Assembly (NCBI RefSeq): GCF_900090245.1
Contig: NZ_FMDN01000003.1
Coordinates: 372,001-436,000, forward strand
Origin: Micromonospora halophytica
GTDB taxonomy: Bacteria; Actinomycetota; Actinomycetes; Mycobacteriales; Micromonosporaceae
Reading direction: 5' to 3'
Length of the DNA stretch: 64,000 nt
Both the position numbers and the translations under genes were made by a program. Shown piece after piece: positions 27,428-34,817 of this stretch; position 1 is the stretch's first letter; the number at the start of each line of letters is the position of its first letter. The notes under the pieces were generated by a model. The model saw only the letters and a list, made by a program, of their open reading frames with translations, was not told the origin of the DNA and made no database searches.

Positions 27428-29023
27428 TCAGAGGATCCGCGGCACCTCGCCGCTGACCGGCACCGGGAGCACCGTCGGCCGGTCGGCCCGCAGCGCCCGC
27501 TCCAGCGCCTCCGGCAGCTCGTCCAGCGATCCGACGGTCCGCGCGGCGCAGCCGTAGCCGTGGGCGATGGCGGTGACGTCCAGCCCGGGCAGCTCCAGCC
27601 CGGGCACCCCGGGGGTGGACTTCAGCTCGGCGAACGCCTTGAGGATCGCGTACTGCCGGTTGGCCGGCACCACGACGGCGAGGGGCAGGCGCAGCTGGGC
27701 CGCGGTCCAGAGCGCCTGCACCGAGTAGTGGAAGGAGCCGTCGCCGATCACCGCGACCACCGGCCGGTCCCGCCCGGTGTCCCGCTCGGCCAGAGCGATG
27801 CCGACGGCCGCCGGCAGGCCGTAGCCGAGCCCGCCGCTGGCCATGGTGAAGTACGACGCCGGTCGGGTCACCGGCAGCCGGCGGCGCAGCGCGGCCAGGT
27901 TGGACGGTGACTCCTGGACCAGCACCCCCTCGGTCGGCCAGCAGTCGGCCAGCGCGGCGAAGAGCGCGTCGGCGCTCGGCGGGTCGCCCGCCTCGGGCGG
28001 CTCCGGGTCTCCCCGGGGCGACGGCGCGGGCCGGTCGGCCGCCGGCAGCAGGTCCAGCAGCGCGGCGAGGGTCAGCCCGGCGTCGCCGAGCAGGCTGTCG
28101 CCGACCGGGGCGCGCGCCGCCTCGTCCGGGTCGTCGGTGACGTGCAGCAGCCGGGCCCCGTCCGGCAGGTGCTCGCCGGGCACGTACGGGTAGTAGCGGA
28201 ACACCGGGGCGCCGACGACCAGCACGACGTCGTGGCCGCGCAACTGTTCCGCCAGCGGGGCCATCGCGAACGGCAGCACACCCCGGTAGTGCGGGTGCTG
28301 TTCGGGGAAGGCGGCCCGCTCCGGCGCGGGCGCGGACCACACGGGCGCGGCGAGCCGCTCGGCCACCGCCACGGCCACCGGCCAGCCGGCGGCCCGGTCC
28401 ACGGCCGCGCCGAGGACCAGCACCGGGTTGCGGCTCGCGGCCAGCAGCGCGGCGAACTCCCGTAGCCGCCGGGGATCGGGGGCGAAGCGGGTGGCCACGG
28501 TACGCACCTGCGGCGGCGGGTCCGCCGGCTGCTCCCAGTCGTCCAGGGGCAGGGAGAGGAAGACCGGCCCGGCCGGAGGCTGGGCGGCCGTGGCGTACGC
28601 CCGCATCACCGCCGCCGGCACGTCCTGTGCCCGGACCGGTTCGTGGCTCCACTTCACGTACGGCTGGGGCAGCTGCGTCGGGTGGCGCGCCGCCAGCCGG
28701 GGCTCCATGAGCAGCATCGTCCGGCTCTGCTGGCCGGCGGTGACGATCAGCGGGGTCCGGTTGTGCCAGGCGGTCACGAGGTTGCCCATGCCGTTGCCGG
28801 TGCCCGGGGCCGTATGCAGGTTGACGTGCGCCGGGCGTCCGGTGGCCTGGGCGTACCCGTCGGCCATCGCCACCGCGGACGCCTCGTGCAGGGCGTGGAC
28901 GTAGCGGAAGTCGGCCGGGAAGTCCTGGAGGAAGGGCTGCTCGGTGGAGCCGGGGTTGCCGAAGACGGTGGTCATGCCGAGGGCGCGCAGCAACTCGTAC
29001 GTGGTGTCCCGGACGGTCGCCAT
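27428..29023 (-). CDS. mdlC: Thiamine-diphosphate-dependent decarboxylase, benzoylformate decarboxylase type
   Basis: A 531-residue ThDP enzyme. The N-terminal domain has FGNPGSTEQPFL (the Ser corresponding to the active-site Ser26 of benzoylformate decarboxylase) and the catalytic Glu in LHEASAVAMADGYAQ. The C-terminal ThDP/Mg motif is GDGSFHYSVQALWTAAQLRL followed by PANRQYAILK. This pattern fits decarboxylation of phenylglyoxylate-like 2-oxo acids. The true substrate is uncertain, as no mandelate-pathway genes adjoin. ATG with GGAGG upstream. It may be co-transcribed with the phosphorylase gene 107 bp upstream. Confidence 0.82.
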   Translation of the reverse strand: MATVRDTTYELLRALGMTTVFGNPGSTEQPFLQDFPADFRYVHALHEASAVAMADGYAQATGRPAHVNLHTAPGTGNGMGNLVTAWHNRTPLIVTAGQQSRTMLLMEPRLAARHPTQLPQPYVKWSHEPVRAQDVPAAVMRAYATAAQPPAGPVFLSLPLDDWEQPADPPPQVRTVATRFAPDPRRLREFAALLAASRNPVLVLGAAVDRAAGWPVAVAVAERLAAPVWSAPAPERAAFPEQHPHYRGVLPFAMAPLAEQLRGHDVVLVVGAPVFRYYPYVPGEHLPDGARLLHVTDDPDEAARAPVGDSLLGDAGLTLAALLDLLPAADRPAPSPRGDPEPPEAGDPPSADALFAALADCWPTEGVLVQESPSNLAALRRRLPVTRPASYFTMASGGLGYGLPAAVGIALAERDTGRDRPVVAVIGDGSFHYSVQALWTAAQLRLPLAVVVPANRQYAILKAFAELKSTPGVPGLELPGLDVTAIAHGYGCAARTVGSLDELPEALERALRADRPTVLPVPVSGEVPRIL

Positions 29024-29130
29024 CGCACCTGCCTCCGTGTCGCCGCGCCTGCCGGGAGCGGCGGCCCCGACCTGCCGAATCTATCGGGGCGAACCGGGTG
29101 CTTCGGGCGCTTTGCGCGGCGCGGGTCGGC

Positions 29131-29934
29131 TCACGGCAGGTCGAACGGGAGCGTGATGCCGTCCAGGGCGTGCCCGCACGGGCAGTCCCGGTCGGCCGGC
29201 AGCGCCGCCACCGCGTCCAGCAGCACCGCACGCAGCCGGTCGGTGTTCTCCGCGAAGACGCGGAACACCTCCTCCTGGGTGACGGATCCGCCGGCCTCCA
29301 CGCCCGCGTCCAGGTCGGTGACGAGTGCGATCGAGGTGTAGCAGAGTGCCAGCTCGCGGGCCAGCACCGCCTCCGGATGGCCGGTCATGTTGACCACCGT
29401 GCCGCCCATCGCCGCGTACCACCGGGACTCGGCACGGGTGGAGAAGCGGGGCCCCTCGACCACCACCACCGTGCCGCCGTCCACCGCCGGCACGTCCCGC
29501 CCGGCCGACGCGCCGAGCAGCGTACGCCGGCCCACCGGGCAGTACGGGTCACCGAACGCGACGTGCACCGCGCCCCGGTCGTAGTAGGTCTGGGTACGGC
29601 CACTGGTCCGGTCGATGAGCTGGTCCGGCACCACGAAGGTGCCCGGCCCCAGGTCCGGCCGCAGCCCGCCCACCGCGCACGGGGCGAGCACCTGACGCAC
29701 CCCGAGCGAGCGCAGCGCCCACAGGTTGGCCCGGTACGGGATCAGGTGCGGCGGGTGCCGGTGGTCGCGGCCGTGCCGGGGCAGGAACGCCACCCGTCGC
29801 CCGCCCACCTCGGCGATGGTCACCGCGTCCGAGGGCGCTCCGTACGGCGTGGCGACCTCGTGCTCGGTCGCGCCGTCGAGCAGCGCGTAGAGCCCTGACC
29901 CGCCGATCACCGCGATGTCCGCCGTCGGACCCAT
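29131..29934 (-). CDS. S-methyl-5'-thioadenosine phosphorylase-like enzyme
   Basis: A 267-residue PNP/MTAP-family protein. It has a phosphate-binding start IGGSGLYALLD, RHGRDHRHPPHLIPYRANLW, CAVGGLRPDLGPGTFVVPDQ, and the nucleoside-site segments EGPRFSTRAESRWY, VNMTGHPEAVLARELALCY and VTDLDAGV. It would cleave methylthioadenosine or a related purine nucleoside with phosphate. The Asp in TDLDAG, rather than the Asn of 6-oxopurine enzymes, favours adenine-type substrates, but specificity is not settled. Strong Shine-Dalgarno GGGAGGTG before the ATG. Confidence 0.85.
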   Translation of the reverse strand: MGPTADIAVIGGSGLYALLDGATEHEVATPYGAPSDAVTIAEVGGRRVAFLPRHGRDHRHPPHLIPYRANLWALRSLGVRQVLAPCAVGGLRPDLGPGTFVVPDQLIDRTSGRTQTYYDRGAVHVAFGDPYCPVGRRTLLGASAGRDVPAVDGGTVVVVEGPRFSTRAESRWYAAMGGTVVNMTGHPEAVLARELALCYTSIALVTDLDAGVEAGGSVTQEEVFRVFAENTDRLRAVLLDAVAALPADRDCPCGHALDGITLPFDLP

Positions 29935-29976
29935 CGCACCTCCCTCGATCTTGCTCGATCACCCGCCGGTCAGACC

Positions 29977-30006
29977 TTAGCCAGCGCCCCGGACGCAGGC
30001 TATGGT
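29977..30006 (+). promoter_or_regulatory. Promoter for the short ORF and yqgE
   Basis: TTAGCC (29977-29982) and TATGGT (30001-30006) are 18 bp apart. The -10 box ends 7 nt before ATG 30014, the spacing for a leaderless start of the 19-codon ORF. Confidence 0.45.
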
Positions 30007-30013
30007 GCCAGGC

Positions 30014-30073
30014 ATGGCGGTGACAGCACGGACGGACGGCGGCGCCTCGTCTCACGACGCGGAGCGCGGCTGA
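30014..30073 (+). CDS. Short leaderless upstream ORF (19 aa) before yqgE
   Basis: ATG 30014 lies 7 nt after a -10-like TATGGT. It opens MAVTARTDGGASSHDAERG and stops at TGA 30071-30073, two bases before the yqgE ATG and in a different frame. No Shine-Dalgarno is visible for yqgE, so terminating ribosomes could reinitiate there. It could be a translated leader that sets yqgE expression. Translation is inferred only from the spacing. Confidence 0.4.
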   Translation: MAVTARTDGGASSHDAERG

Positions 30074-30075
30074 CC

Positions 30076-30675
30076 ATGTCCGAGATGCAGGAGGAGGGAC
30101 GCGCGATCGGCGGTCGAGCCACGGAGTCGATGACCGGACGGCTGCTGGTCGCGACTCCGGCCCTCAAGGATCCGAACTTCGACCGTACGGTGGTGCTGCT
30201 GGTGGCCCACGAGCCGGGCGGGGCGCTCGGCGTGGTGCTCAACCGGGCCACCGAGGTGCCGGTGGCGGACGTCCTCGGGGACTGGAGCGACCTGGCCCGC
30301 CACCCCGCGGTGCTGTTCGAGGGCGGCCCGGTGCAGCCGGAATCGGCGATCTGCCTGGCCCGGATGCGACACCCGATGCGGCGGCTCAAGGGCTTCCAGC
30401 AGATCTCCGGCGCGGTGGGCACCGTCGACCTGTCGGCCGACCCGGAGAAGATGCGGGACAGCATCGGTGGCATCCGGGTCTTCGCCGGTTACTCCGGCTG
30501 GGGTTCCGGCCAGTTGGAGCAGGAGATCGAGGAGGGGTCCTGGTTCGTCTTCGACGCGCTGCCCGGCGACGCCTTCGTCGATCGCCCCGACGACCTGTGG
30601 CCGATGGTGCTGCGGCGGCAGGGCGGGATGATGGCGGCGGTGGCCCACTTCCCGCCCGATGTGGCCCTGAACTGA
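30076..30675 (+). CDS. YqgE/AlgH family protein
   Basis: A 199-residue DUF179 protein: TGRLLVATPALKDPNFDRTV, VVLLVAHEPGGALGVVLNR, FEGGPVQPESAICLA and FAGYSGWGSGQLEQEIEEGS are the conserved blocks. The family is widespread. A role in regulation was proposed in pseudomonads (AlgH), but the biochemical function is unknown. The start at ATG 30076 sits two bases after the upstream short ORF. Confidence 0.92.
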   Translation: MSEMQEEGRAIGGRATESMTGRLLVATPALKDPNFDRTVVLLVAHEPGGALGVVLNRATEVPVADVLGDWSDLARHPAVLFEGGPVQPESAICLARMRHPMRRLKGFQQISGAVGTVDLSADPEKMRDSIGGIRVFAGYSGWGSGQLEQEIEEGSWFVFDALPGDAFVDRPDDLWPMVLRRQGGMMAAVAHFPPDVALN

Positions 30676-30681
30676 GCCCGG

Positions 30682-30699
30682 CGCGGGGGGACCCCCGCG
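30682..30699 (+). terminator. Short GC hairpin after yqgE
   Basis: CGCGGGGG/CCCCCGCG with a tight loop, 7 nt after the yqgE stop. Likely terminator, overlapping no other element. Confidence 0.5.
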
Positions 30700-30701
30700 A
30701 T

Positions 30702-30730
30702 ATGACCATGCCGGCCGTCGTGTGTATAGT
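30702..30730 (+). promoter_or_regulatory. tRNA-Ala promoter
   Basis: ATGACC (30702-30707) and TATAGT (30725-30730) are separated by 17 bp, with the mature tRNA starting at 30766. Confidence 0.6.
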
Positions 30731-30765
30731 TCTCTCCGTGCCCGGGACACCGGGGACGACAGCAA

Positions 30766-30838
30766 GGGGCCGTGGCGCAGCTGGTAGCGCACCACACTGG
30801 CAGTGTGGGGGTCAGGGGTTCGAGTCCCCTCGGCTCCA
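30766..30838 (+). tRNA. tRNA-Ala (anticodon GGC)
   Basis: A 73-nt cloverleaf. Acceptor GGGGCCG/CGGCTCC pairs with one G-T. The D-arm region is GGCGCAGCTGGTAGCGC. The anticodon stem CCACA/TGTGG has loop CTGGCAG, giving anticodon GGC. The T-arm is GGGGTTCGAGTCCCC. The CCA end is not encoded (ACCC follows). The sequence beyond it is an old integration site (see findings). Confidence 0.95.
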
Positions 30839-30916
30839 CCCATACGAAACGCCCTGGTGGGGGACAGGATCCCCCACCAGGGCGTTTGTCATTGCGCATG
30901 CCTGAGTCGCTACGTG
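30827..30916 (+). repeat. Proximal copy of tRNA 3'-end/terminator direct repeat (attL-like)
   Basis: This stretch runs from the tRNA 3' end through its terminator to GAGTCGCTACGTG. It has a diverged direct copy at 32724-32816: shared blocks include GAAACGCC, TGGTG, CCCACCA, GGCGTT and GTCGCTACGTG. The pair flanks integrase remnants and a toxin-antitoxin pair, consistent with old attachment sites. Confidence 0.55.
30847..30887 (+). terminator. tRNA-Ala terminator
   Basis: A perfect 17-bp stem (AAACGCCCTGGTGGGGG and its complement) with a 7-nt loop, 8 nt after the tRNA. Confidence 0.88.
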
Positions 30917-30932
30917 CCAGAACCGTGCCAGA

Positions 30933-31012
30933 TCACGCGTCGACCTTGCCTCGCGCCTCGTTGATCAAGACGTCTAGAAGGCGGCGATGGCGTGATCGCG
31001 AGCACGGGTGAC
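30933..31012 (-). pseudogene. Tyrosine integrase C-terminal remnant 1 (frameshifted)
   Basis: On the minus strand the frame reads TRARDHAIAAF, then stops. After a shift it continues LDVLINEARGKVDA and ends at 30933. Put together this matches the end of the integrase remnant at 31333-31584 (TRDRDQAIAAALDALTEEAR). It is a broken copy of the same integrase tail, located immediately beyond the tRNA terminator, where such genes normally end. Confidence 0.6.
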
Positions 31013-31072
31013 GGCGAACGGCTGCCCCGTTGTTCGACGCACGTCGGCTCCTCGCATCGCCGACCGGATCTG

Positions 31073-31084
31073 CCGACATGTCGG
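31073..31084. promoter_or_regulatory. Perfect 12-bp palindrome in the integration scar
   Basis: CCGACATGTCGG lies about 80 bp upstream of the small membrane gene, with a -10-like TACGAT between (31129-31134). Candidate operator of the decayed element. Confidence 0.35.
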
Positions 31085-31164
31085 GGGGCTGGTGTCGCCA
31101 GGGCGTGGCGGCGAATACCGGCCTCCGTTACGATCATTACCCCGCCTCCCATTAGGAGGGATAT

Positions 31165-31408
31165 ATGGAAAATTCCCTTCTGGCTTGGTTTGCTCCTAGG
31201 TGTTCCGTTGTCCATCATGGCAAATATGCTCACCACTCCAATTCAGCGCCAAGTGGCCCATCACAGCCGCAAGGTAAGGATGCGCCAAGAGGAGAAGCGG
31301 AACCGAAGTCAGCAACTGGCGGAGATCCACGCTCAGCACCCCGAGTCGCTAGGGGCGCAGCCTCGCGCCTCTTCGGTCAAGGCGTCCAGCGCGGCGGCGA
31401 TGGCTTGA
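31165..31408 (+). pseudogene. Small membrane protein gene with frameshift just after the start
   Basis: AGGAGG (31154-31159) precedes ATG 31165, but that frame gives an unlikely protein. Removing one A from the AAAA run at 31168-31171 joins the ATG to a good frame: M-E-IPFWLGLLLGVPLSIMANML, then TTPIQRQVAHHSRKVRMRQ and a charged tail, about 78 codons, ending at TGA 31406-31408. That protein would have one membrane helix followed by a basic cytoplasmic tail. Lower GC than its surroundings supports foreign origin. It is either a one-base insertion in a homopolymer or a sequencing error. Confidence 0.55.
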
Positions 31409-31584
31409 TCGCGGTCACGGGTTGCGTGCTGGTAGGTCATAGCGGCACGGGTGCTGGAATGCCTGATGCGTGCCATCAACTCCTTGAGCGTCGCGCCGCT
31501 CTGCGCCGACCAGCGGCGGGTGCCATGCTCGGCCCGACTCGCGTCCTTGGCGACTCGGCGAGCGATTTCGCAGCGGCAGGGCAT
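31333..31584 (-). pseudogene. Tyrosine integrase C-terminal remnant 2
   Basis: The 83-codon frame contains SGATLKELMARIRHSSTRAA followed by MTYQHATRDRDQAIAAAL. This is the C-terminal catalytic part of phage-type tyrosine recombinases, including the G-H-S box region (RHSS) and the nucleophilic Tyr in TYQHAT. The preceding residues are unrelated, so the core-binding domain and the first catalytic Arg are missing. It cannot be active. It overlaps the end of the small membrane gene on the other strand. Confidence 0.75.
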
Positions 31585-31687
31585 TGCTTCGTCGTCCAGC
31601 TCGACAGTTGGCGGAGATGCGGGCGGGGCCGGGCTTCGGTGAGGCGGATTTCGCCGTCTTCCGGTGCCCGTCTTCGGGAGCCGTGAG

Positions 31688-32098
31688 TCAGTTCTGGCCG
31701 GGGCTTGCTACGGGTAGTCCTGCTTCCTTGGCGCATTCGAGCAGTCGCCGGTCGTAGGTGACGAAGGCGATGAGCGCCGTTCCGGACTCGTTGGTCAAAA
31801 CCTGGGCGGTGGCCAGGTGGATGGCATCGAGGCTGCGTAGCGTCGGCTCGGCGAACGCGGCCGCGGTCGCGCGGATCGTACTGTCGATCTCCAGTCGGAA
31901 GAGCCGTCCGACGGCCGCTGGTACTCCGATCAAGGCTTGGGGAGCTGATCGGCGCAGCGCTCTGGGCACTTCCACCTCGACGAGAGCGGAGGAGACCAGT
32001 GGCACGTCGTCGTGGTTGTTGAGCCAGGTGACGAGGTCGGCGCTGCATGCCTCCTGCCGGACCAGTTTGACGACGGCGGCGGAGTCGAGGTAGATCAC
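31688..32098 (-). CDS. vapC: VapC-type PIN-domain ribonuclease toxin
   Basis: A 136-residue PIN protein. Acidic active-site residues appear in MIYLDSAAVVKL (Asp5), the Glu in SALVEVEVPRAL, and LRSLDAIHLATA; the fourth position lies in FVTYDRRLLECAKEAG. VapC toxins cleave tRNA or rRNA. The GTG start overlaps the antitoxin stop (GTGA). The usual VapBC order, antitoxin first, is kept. Confidence 0.9.
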   Translation of the reverse strand: MIYLDSAAVVKLVRQEACSADLVTWLNNHDDVPLVSSALVEVEVPRALRRSAPQALIGVPAAVGRLFRLEIDSTIRATAAAFAEPTLRSLDAIHLATAQVLTNESGTALIAFVTYDRRLLECAKEAGLPVASPGQN

Positions 32099-32373
32099 CA
32101 GCGCTCCTCGTCTCGCATCGCGGTGAGCGTGGCGGCCACGTCCACATCCTCGTCACCGAGCTTCGGAGGAAGCGGAACAGGACCGCCGCCGGTCGGGGCG
32201 AGGGCTCGCCCCGCAGCTACCAGCTTGGCCAGCGTCGACCTGTCGTCACCGACTGGAACAAGTCGGGCGATCGGGTGCCCGCGATCGGTGATCTCGACGG
32301 TCTCACCGCCGCTCACCCGAGCCAGCACCTGGCTCGTGTTCTGGTTCAGCTCCCTGACACCGATACGTTCCAT
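32095..32373 (-). CDS. vapB: Phd/YefM-type antitoxin (VapB)
   Basis: A 92-residue protein. The N-terminal Phd/YefM DNA-binding fold is RIGVRELNQNTSQVLARV followed by SGGETVEITDRGHPIARLVP. The C-terminal half would neutralise VapC. ATG 32373 is 6 nt downstream of a TACACT -10 box, so the mRNA is leaderless. An inverted repeat overlaps that -10, as expected for autorepression. Confidence 0.9.
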   Translation of the reverse strand: MERIGVRELNQNTSQVLARVSGGETVEITDRGHPIARLVPVGDDRSTLAKLVAAGRALAPTGGGPVPLPPKLGDEDVDVAATLTAMRDEERW

Positions 32374-32379
32374 GGCAAG

Positions 32380-32401
32380 AGTGTAGAACCAAATGTTCTA
32401 C
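32380..32401 (-). promoter_or_regulatory. vapBC promoter and operator
   Basis: The inverted repeat GTAGAAC-caaat-GTTCTAC (32383-32401) overlaps the minus-strand -10 box TACACT (32385-32380). Antitoxin or toxin-antitoxin binding here would block transcription. Confidence 0.65.
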
Positions 32402-32830
32402 GTTTCCAGTTGCTCGCGTGACCAGCGGCTTCCTCCTCGTCACGGCCAGAACCGACGGCATCAGGCCGCCATTGAGAGGGCCCGCCGGTAGTTCCTCGCA
32501 GGACAGGACCCGGGGGCGCATTCGATCACCGTCTGCCCCTGTGGTCGCCACGGATGTTGCCGGCCGTCCCCGGCGCGGGTCGACGCGCTCCAGGCATGGT
32601 GGTCGACCGGCGGTTCGGCCGGTCGGGCCGGAATCATCGGGCGCCATCCGAGCTCCGTGAGTTGGACAAACTCAGCGGTAGCGGGTCACCGGCGATGGTG
32701 GCGATGTGGTTCGCCTGGTGGTACCTCCGGCCCACCCGAGCGGAAACGCCTTGGTGAGGGAGATGATTCCCACCAAGGCGTTCGTCGTTTCCCCCTCCCT
32801 CAGGTCGCTACGTGACCCAGGCGGTTCGGC
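32402..32830. other. Gene-free stretch at the distal end of the integration scar
   Basis: About 430 bp without a convincing ORF. It contains a small inverted repeat GAGTT-ggaca-AACTC around 32658-32672 and, at its end, the diverged copy of the tRNA-terminator region (32724-32816). Probably remains of the mobile element. Confidence 0.5.
32724..32816 (+). repeat. Distal copy of tRNA-terminator direct repeat (attR-like)
   Basis: The blocks CC-CACCC, GGAAACGCC, TTGGTG, CCCACCAAGGCGTT, GTC and GGTCGCTACGTG match 30827-30916 in order and orientation. A terminator-like stem (AACGCCTTGGTG/CACCAAGGCGTT) is kept. The acceptor-like part is degraded and there is no tRNA upstream. It lies just past the stop of the hydrolase gene and would also terminate it. 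Confidence 0.55.
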
Positions 32831-34468
32831 TCAGGGCCGGCAGGGTTCCCGTCGCAATGCCGCGTCGGGCTGGTCGGCGGCATGCCATGCCGGGTTGAGT
32901 GCCAACGGCAGGGCCGGCGCCTGCCACGCCCCGGCGACCCGCTGGAGGGCCGAGTACTCCCAACGGAGCAGGTTGCTCGGTGGCTTGCCGGTGAGGTGAT
33001 CGGCCAGGTGGCGCAGTCCGGCCGGCCGGTCGATCAGGTGGCCGTGGAAGCCGGCCATCTGGATCACGGGAATCTGGGCGTTGAGCTCCGCCGGGACCGC
33101 GATGGCGTCGACAATCGGCAGGAGCGCGATCATCCGCACGCCCGGCACCGGGCAGAGCAGGCGGTTGCGGTAGAACGGGGCGTCGTCCAGCAGGGAGCGG
33201 ATGAACGGCGAGTCGGGCGTGTCCGGCGCCTCGCTGGTGGCCTCCATCAGCTTGAACATGCCGCGCAGTTGCCAACCCGTGGCGATGCCCCAGCCCGATC
33301 GAGCCTGCGGCGGCGGGTAGTAGGCACGCCCGGCCCGCAGGATCGGGCTGTCCAGCACCACCGTGTCGACTGCGGGGTGCGGGTATCGGTCCAGGTAGTA
33401 GCGGACGACGAGGGCGCCTTCGCTCTGCCCGACCAGCGAAACCCGTTTACCGCTGCGCGCGTGGAGCTGGTCCACCTGGGTGGCGAGCAGTTGGGCGCTG
33501 GTGGACAGCGACTGGTGGGTGTCGACCGGTGAGTAGAACACCGGCTTTCCGTGGTTGTCGGTCCCGCGGTACGAGAAGCGCACGATGGGAGGTTGGGATT
33601 CTGACGGGTCCCCGTAGTGGGCCGAGTTGTAGCCGCCGAGGAAGATCACCGGATGGCCGATGTCCCCGAACTGTGGCAGGGCGTCGATGGGTTGCAGCGA
33701 CTGGCCGGCGCCGCGGGCCCCCCGGTCCTCGGCGTATTCGACCAACAGCAAGCTGCTCACCACCAGGGCGACGACCAGCGGCGTCACGGGCAGTCGGGAC
33801 CACCGCACCCGTTGCTGGAGCACTGTGGCGCGCACCTTCTGCTGCCACAGAAGGCCGTTGACCATTCCGGCCACGGCGGCTGCCGGTACCGTCAACCAGT
33901 CCGGGACGGACCAGACGAGCGCGGCGCCCGCGGCGAGGGTCACGAAGTTGAGCAGCGACCAGCCGACCATGGCGGCCGACGGCAGACCGCGCCACCAGTT
34001 CGGCACGATCCCGCCCCGCTGGAGCAGCGGGGCCAGGATTATCACCGGCACCAACTCGAGAAACTGGAAGTAGGCCAACGAGACATCCGAGGCGACCACG
34101 GCCAGCGCGGTCCACGGCGAGAGAATCACGGCGACGACGGCCGCGAAGGCCAGGTTGCGACCGGCCAGCCGGCGAAACGACGGACACGGCCGCTCGGCCG
34201 GCCAGGCGAGCGAGACCAGTAGGGCCGAGAACAGTCCGCGGAGCACGATGGCGCCCAGTAACAGCCCGGCGAACATGGCCCAGGAGTTGTGGTACACCAG
34301 CACCCAGCGCAGGTCGAAGAACGCCCCGTACGGCGAGATCGCGCTGGCCTGGGGGGCCAGGCCGAACGCCGAGGTGAAGTCGACGGCGTACAACACGGTC
34401 GCCACGGCCGCCGCCGGCAGGGCGGTCAGGACGAGCAGCCACAGCAGACGTACCCGATCAGGGCGCAC
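32831..34468 (-). CDS. Membrane protein fused to an alpha/beta-hydrolase domain
   Basis: A 545-residue protein. About seven hydrophobic helices fill residues 1-245 (for example LLWLLVLTALPAAAVATVLY and LAFAAVVAVILSPWTALAVV). The C-terminal hydrolase domain covers about 260-545. The nucleophile elbow is VGQSEGAL with Ser349; the strand before it is GKRVSLV, and a catalytic His probably lies in MAGFHGHL. The fold suggests an esterase, lipase or thioesterase anchored at the membrane. Substrate unknown. GTG start with GGAAGGGAG. It borders the old integration scar. Confidence 0.75.
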   Translation of the reverse strand: MRPDRVRLLWLLVLTALPAAAVATVLYAVDFTSAFGLAPQASAISPYGAFFDLRWVLVYHNSWAMFAGLLLGAIVLRGLFSALLVSLAWPAERPCPSFRRLAGRNLAFAAVVAVILSPWTALAVVASDVSLAYFQFLELVPVIILAPLLQRGGIVPNWWRGLPSAAMVGWSLLNFVTLAAGAALVWSVPDWLTVPAAAVAGMVNGLLWQQKVRATVLQQRVRWSRLPVTPLVVALVVSSLLLVEYAEDRGARGAGQSLQPIDALPQFGDIGHPVIFLGGYNSAHYGDPSESQPPIVRFSYRGTDNHGKPVFYSPVDTHQSLSTSAQLLATQVDQLHARSGKRVSLVGQSEGALVVRYYLDRYPHPAVDTVVLDSPILRAGRAYYPPPQARSGWGIATGWQLRGMFKLMEATSEAPDTPDSPFIRSLLDDAPFYRNRLLCPVPGVRMIALLPIVDAIAVPAELNAQIPVIQMAGFHGHLIDRPAGLRHLADHLTGKPPSNLLRWEYSALQRVAGAWQAPALPLALNPAWHAADQPDAALRREPCRP

Positions 34469-34615
34469 GGCTTCTCCCTTCCGCCAGCCGACCGGAGGGT
34501 GCGAGACCAGTTGGGGTCAACCTACCGTTCTGCTGCTATTTCCGGACCAAGTAGGTAAGACCTGGGTAGCCTGGGCGCACGGGACGGTAGGTCGGGGCGT
34601 CGGCCGACTGCTCAT

Positions 34616-34817
34616 CCCGCACGCGTGGTCGGCCAGCGCCCGCGCCGCCGCGGTGCGGCCCACGGCGATGCTCTTCGACGAATGGTCCGGCGCACTCGAC
34701 CCGCACCTGGTCGGCGAGCAAGCGGCCGAGGACTTCCTGCCGACGATCCCGATGCGCGAGGGGTCCCGTGTGGGTGTGCGGCTTCGGGGTCGTGCGCAGT
34801 CGGGGAAGGAGAGATGA
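34616..34817 (+). pseudogene. Relic of an ABC transporter ATPase (glutamate-uptake type)
   Basis: The frame running into the next gene reads SARAAAVRPTAMLFDEWSGA followed by LDPHLVGE. This is the Walker B/D-loop region of polar-amino-acid ABC ATPases (typically ARALA-RP-MLFDEPTSALDPELVGE). The signature motif upstream and everything N-terminal, including Walker A, are gone. The Pro-Thr-Ser after the Walker B Glu has changed to Trp-Ser-Gly. It stops at TGA 34815-34817, overlapping the binding-protein start region. It is the remnant of a gene that once preceded the binding protein. Confidence 0.7.

Noticed and set aside
30686..30718. A second tRNA or riboswitch between yqgE and tRNA-Ala
   Set aside because: Only a short GC hairpin and the tRNA promoter are present.
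31688..32373. VapBC as part of a larger defence island
   Set aside because: No restriction, abortive-infection or nuclease genes adjoin it. The surrounding sequence is integrase debris.
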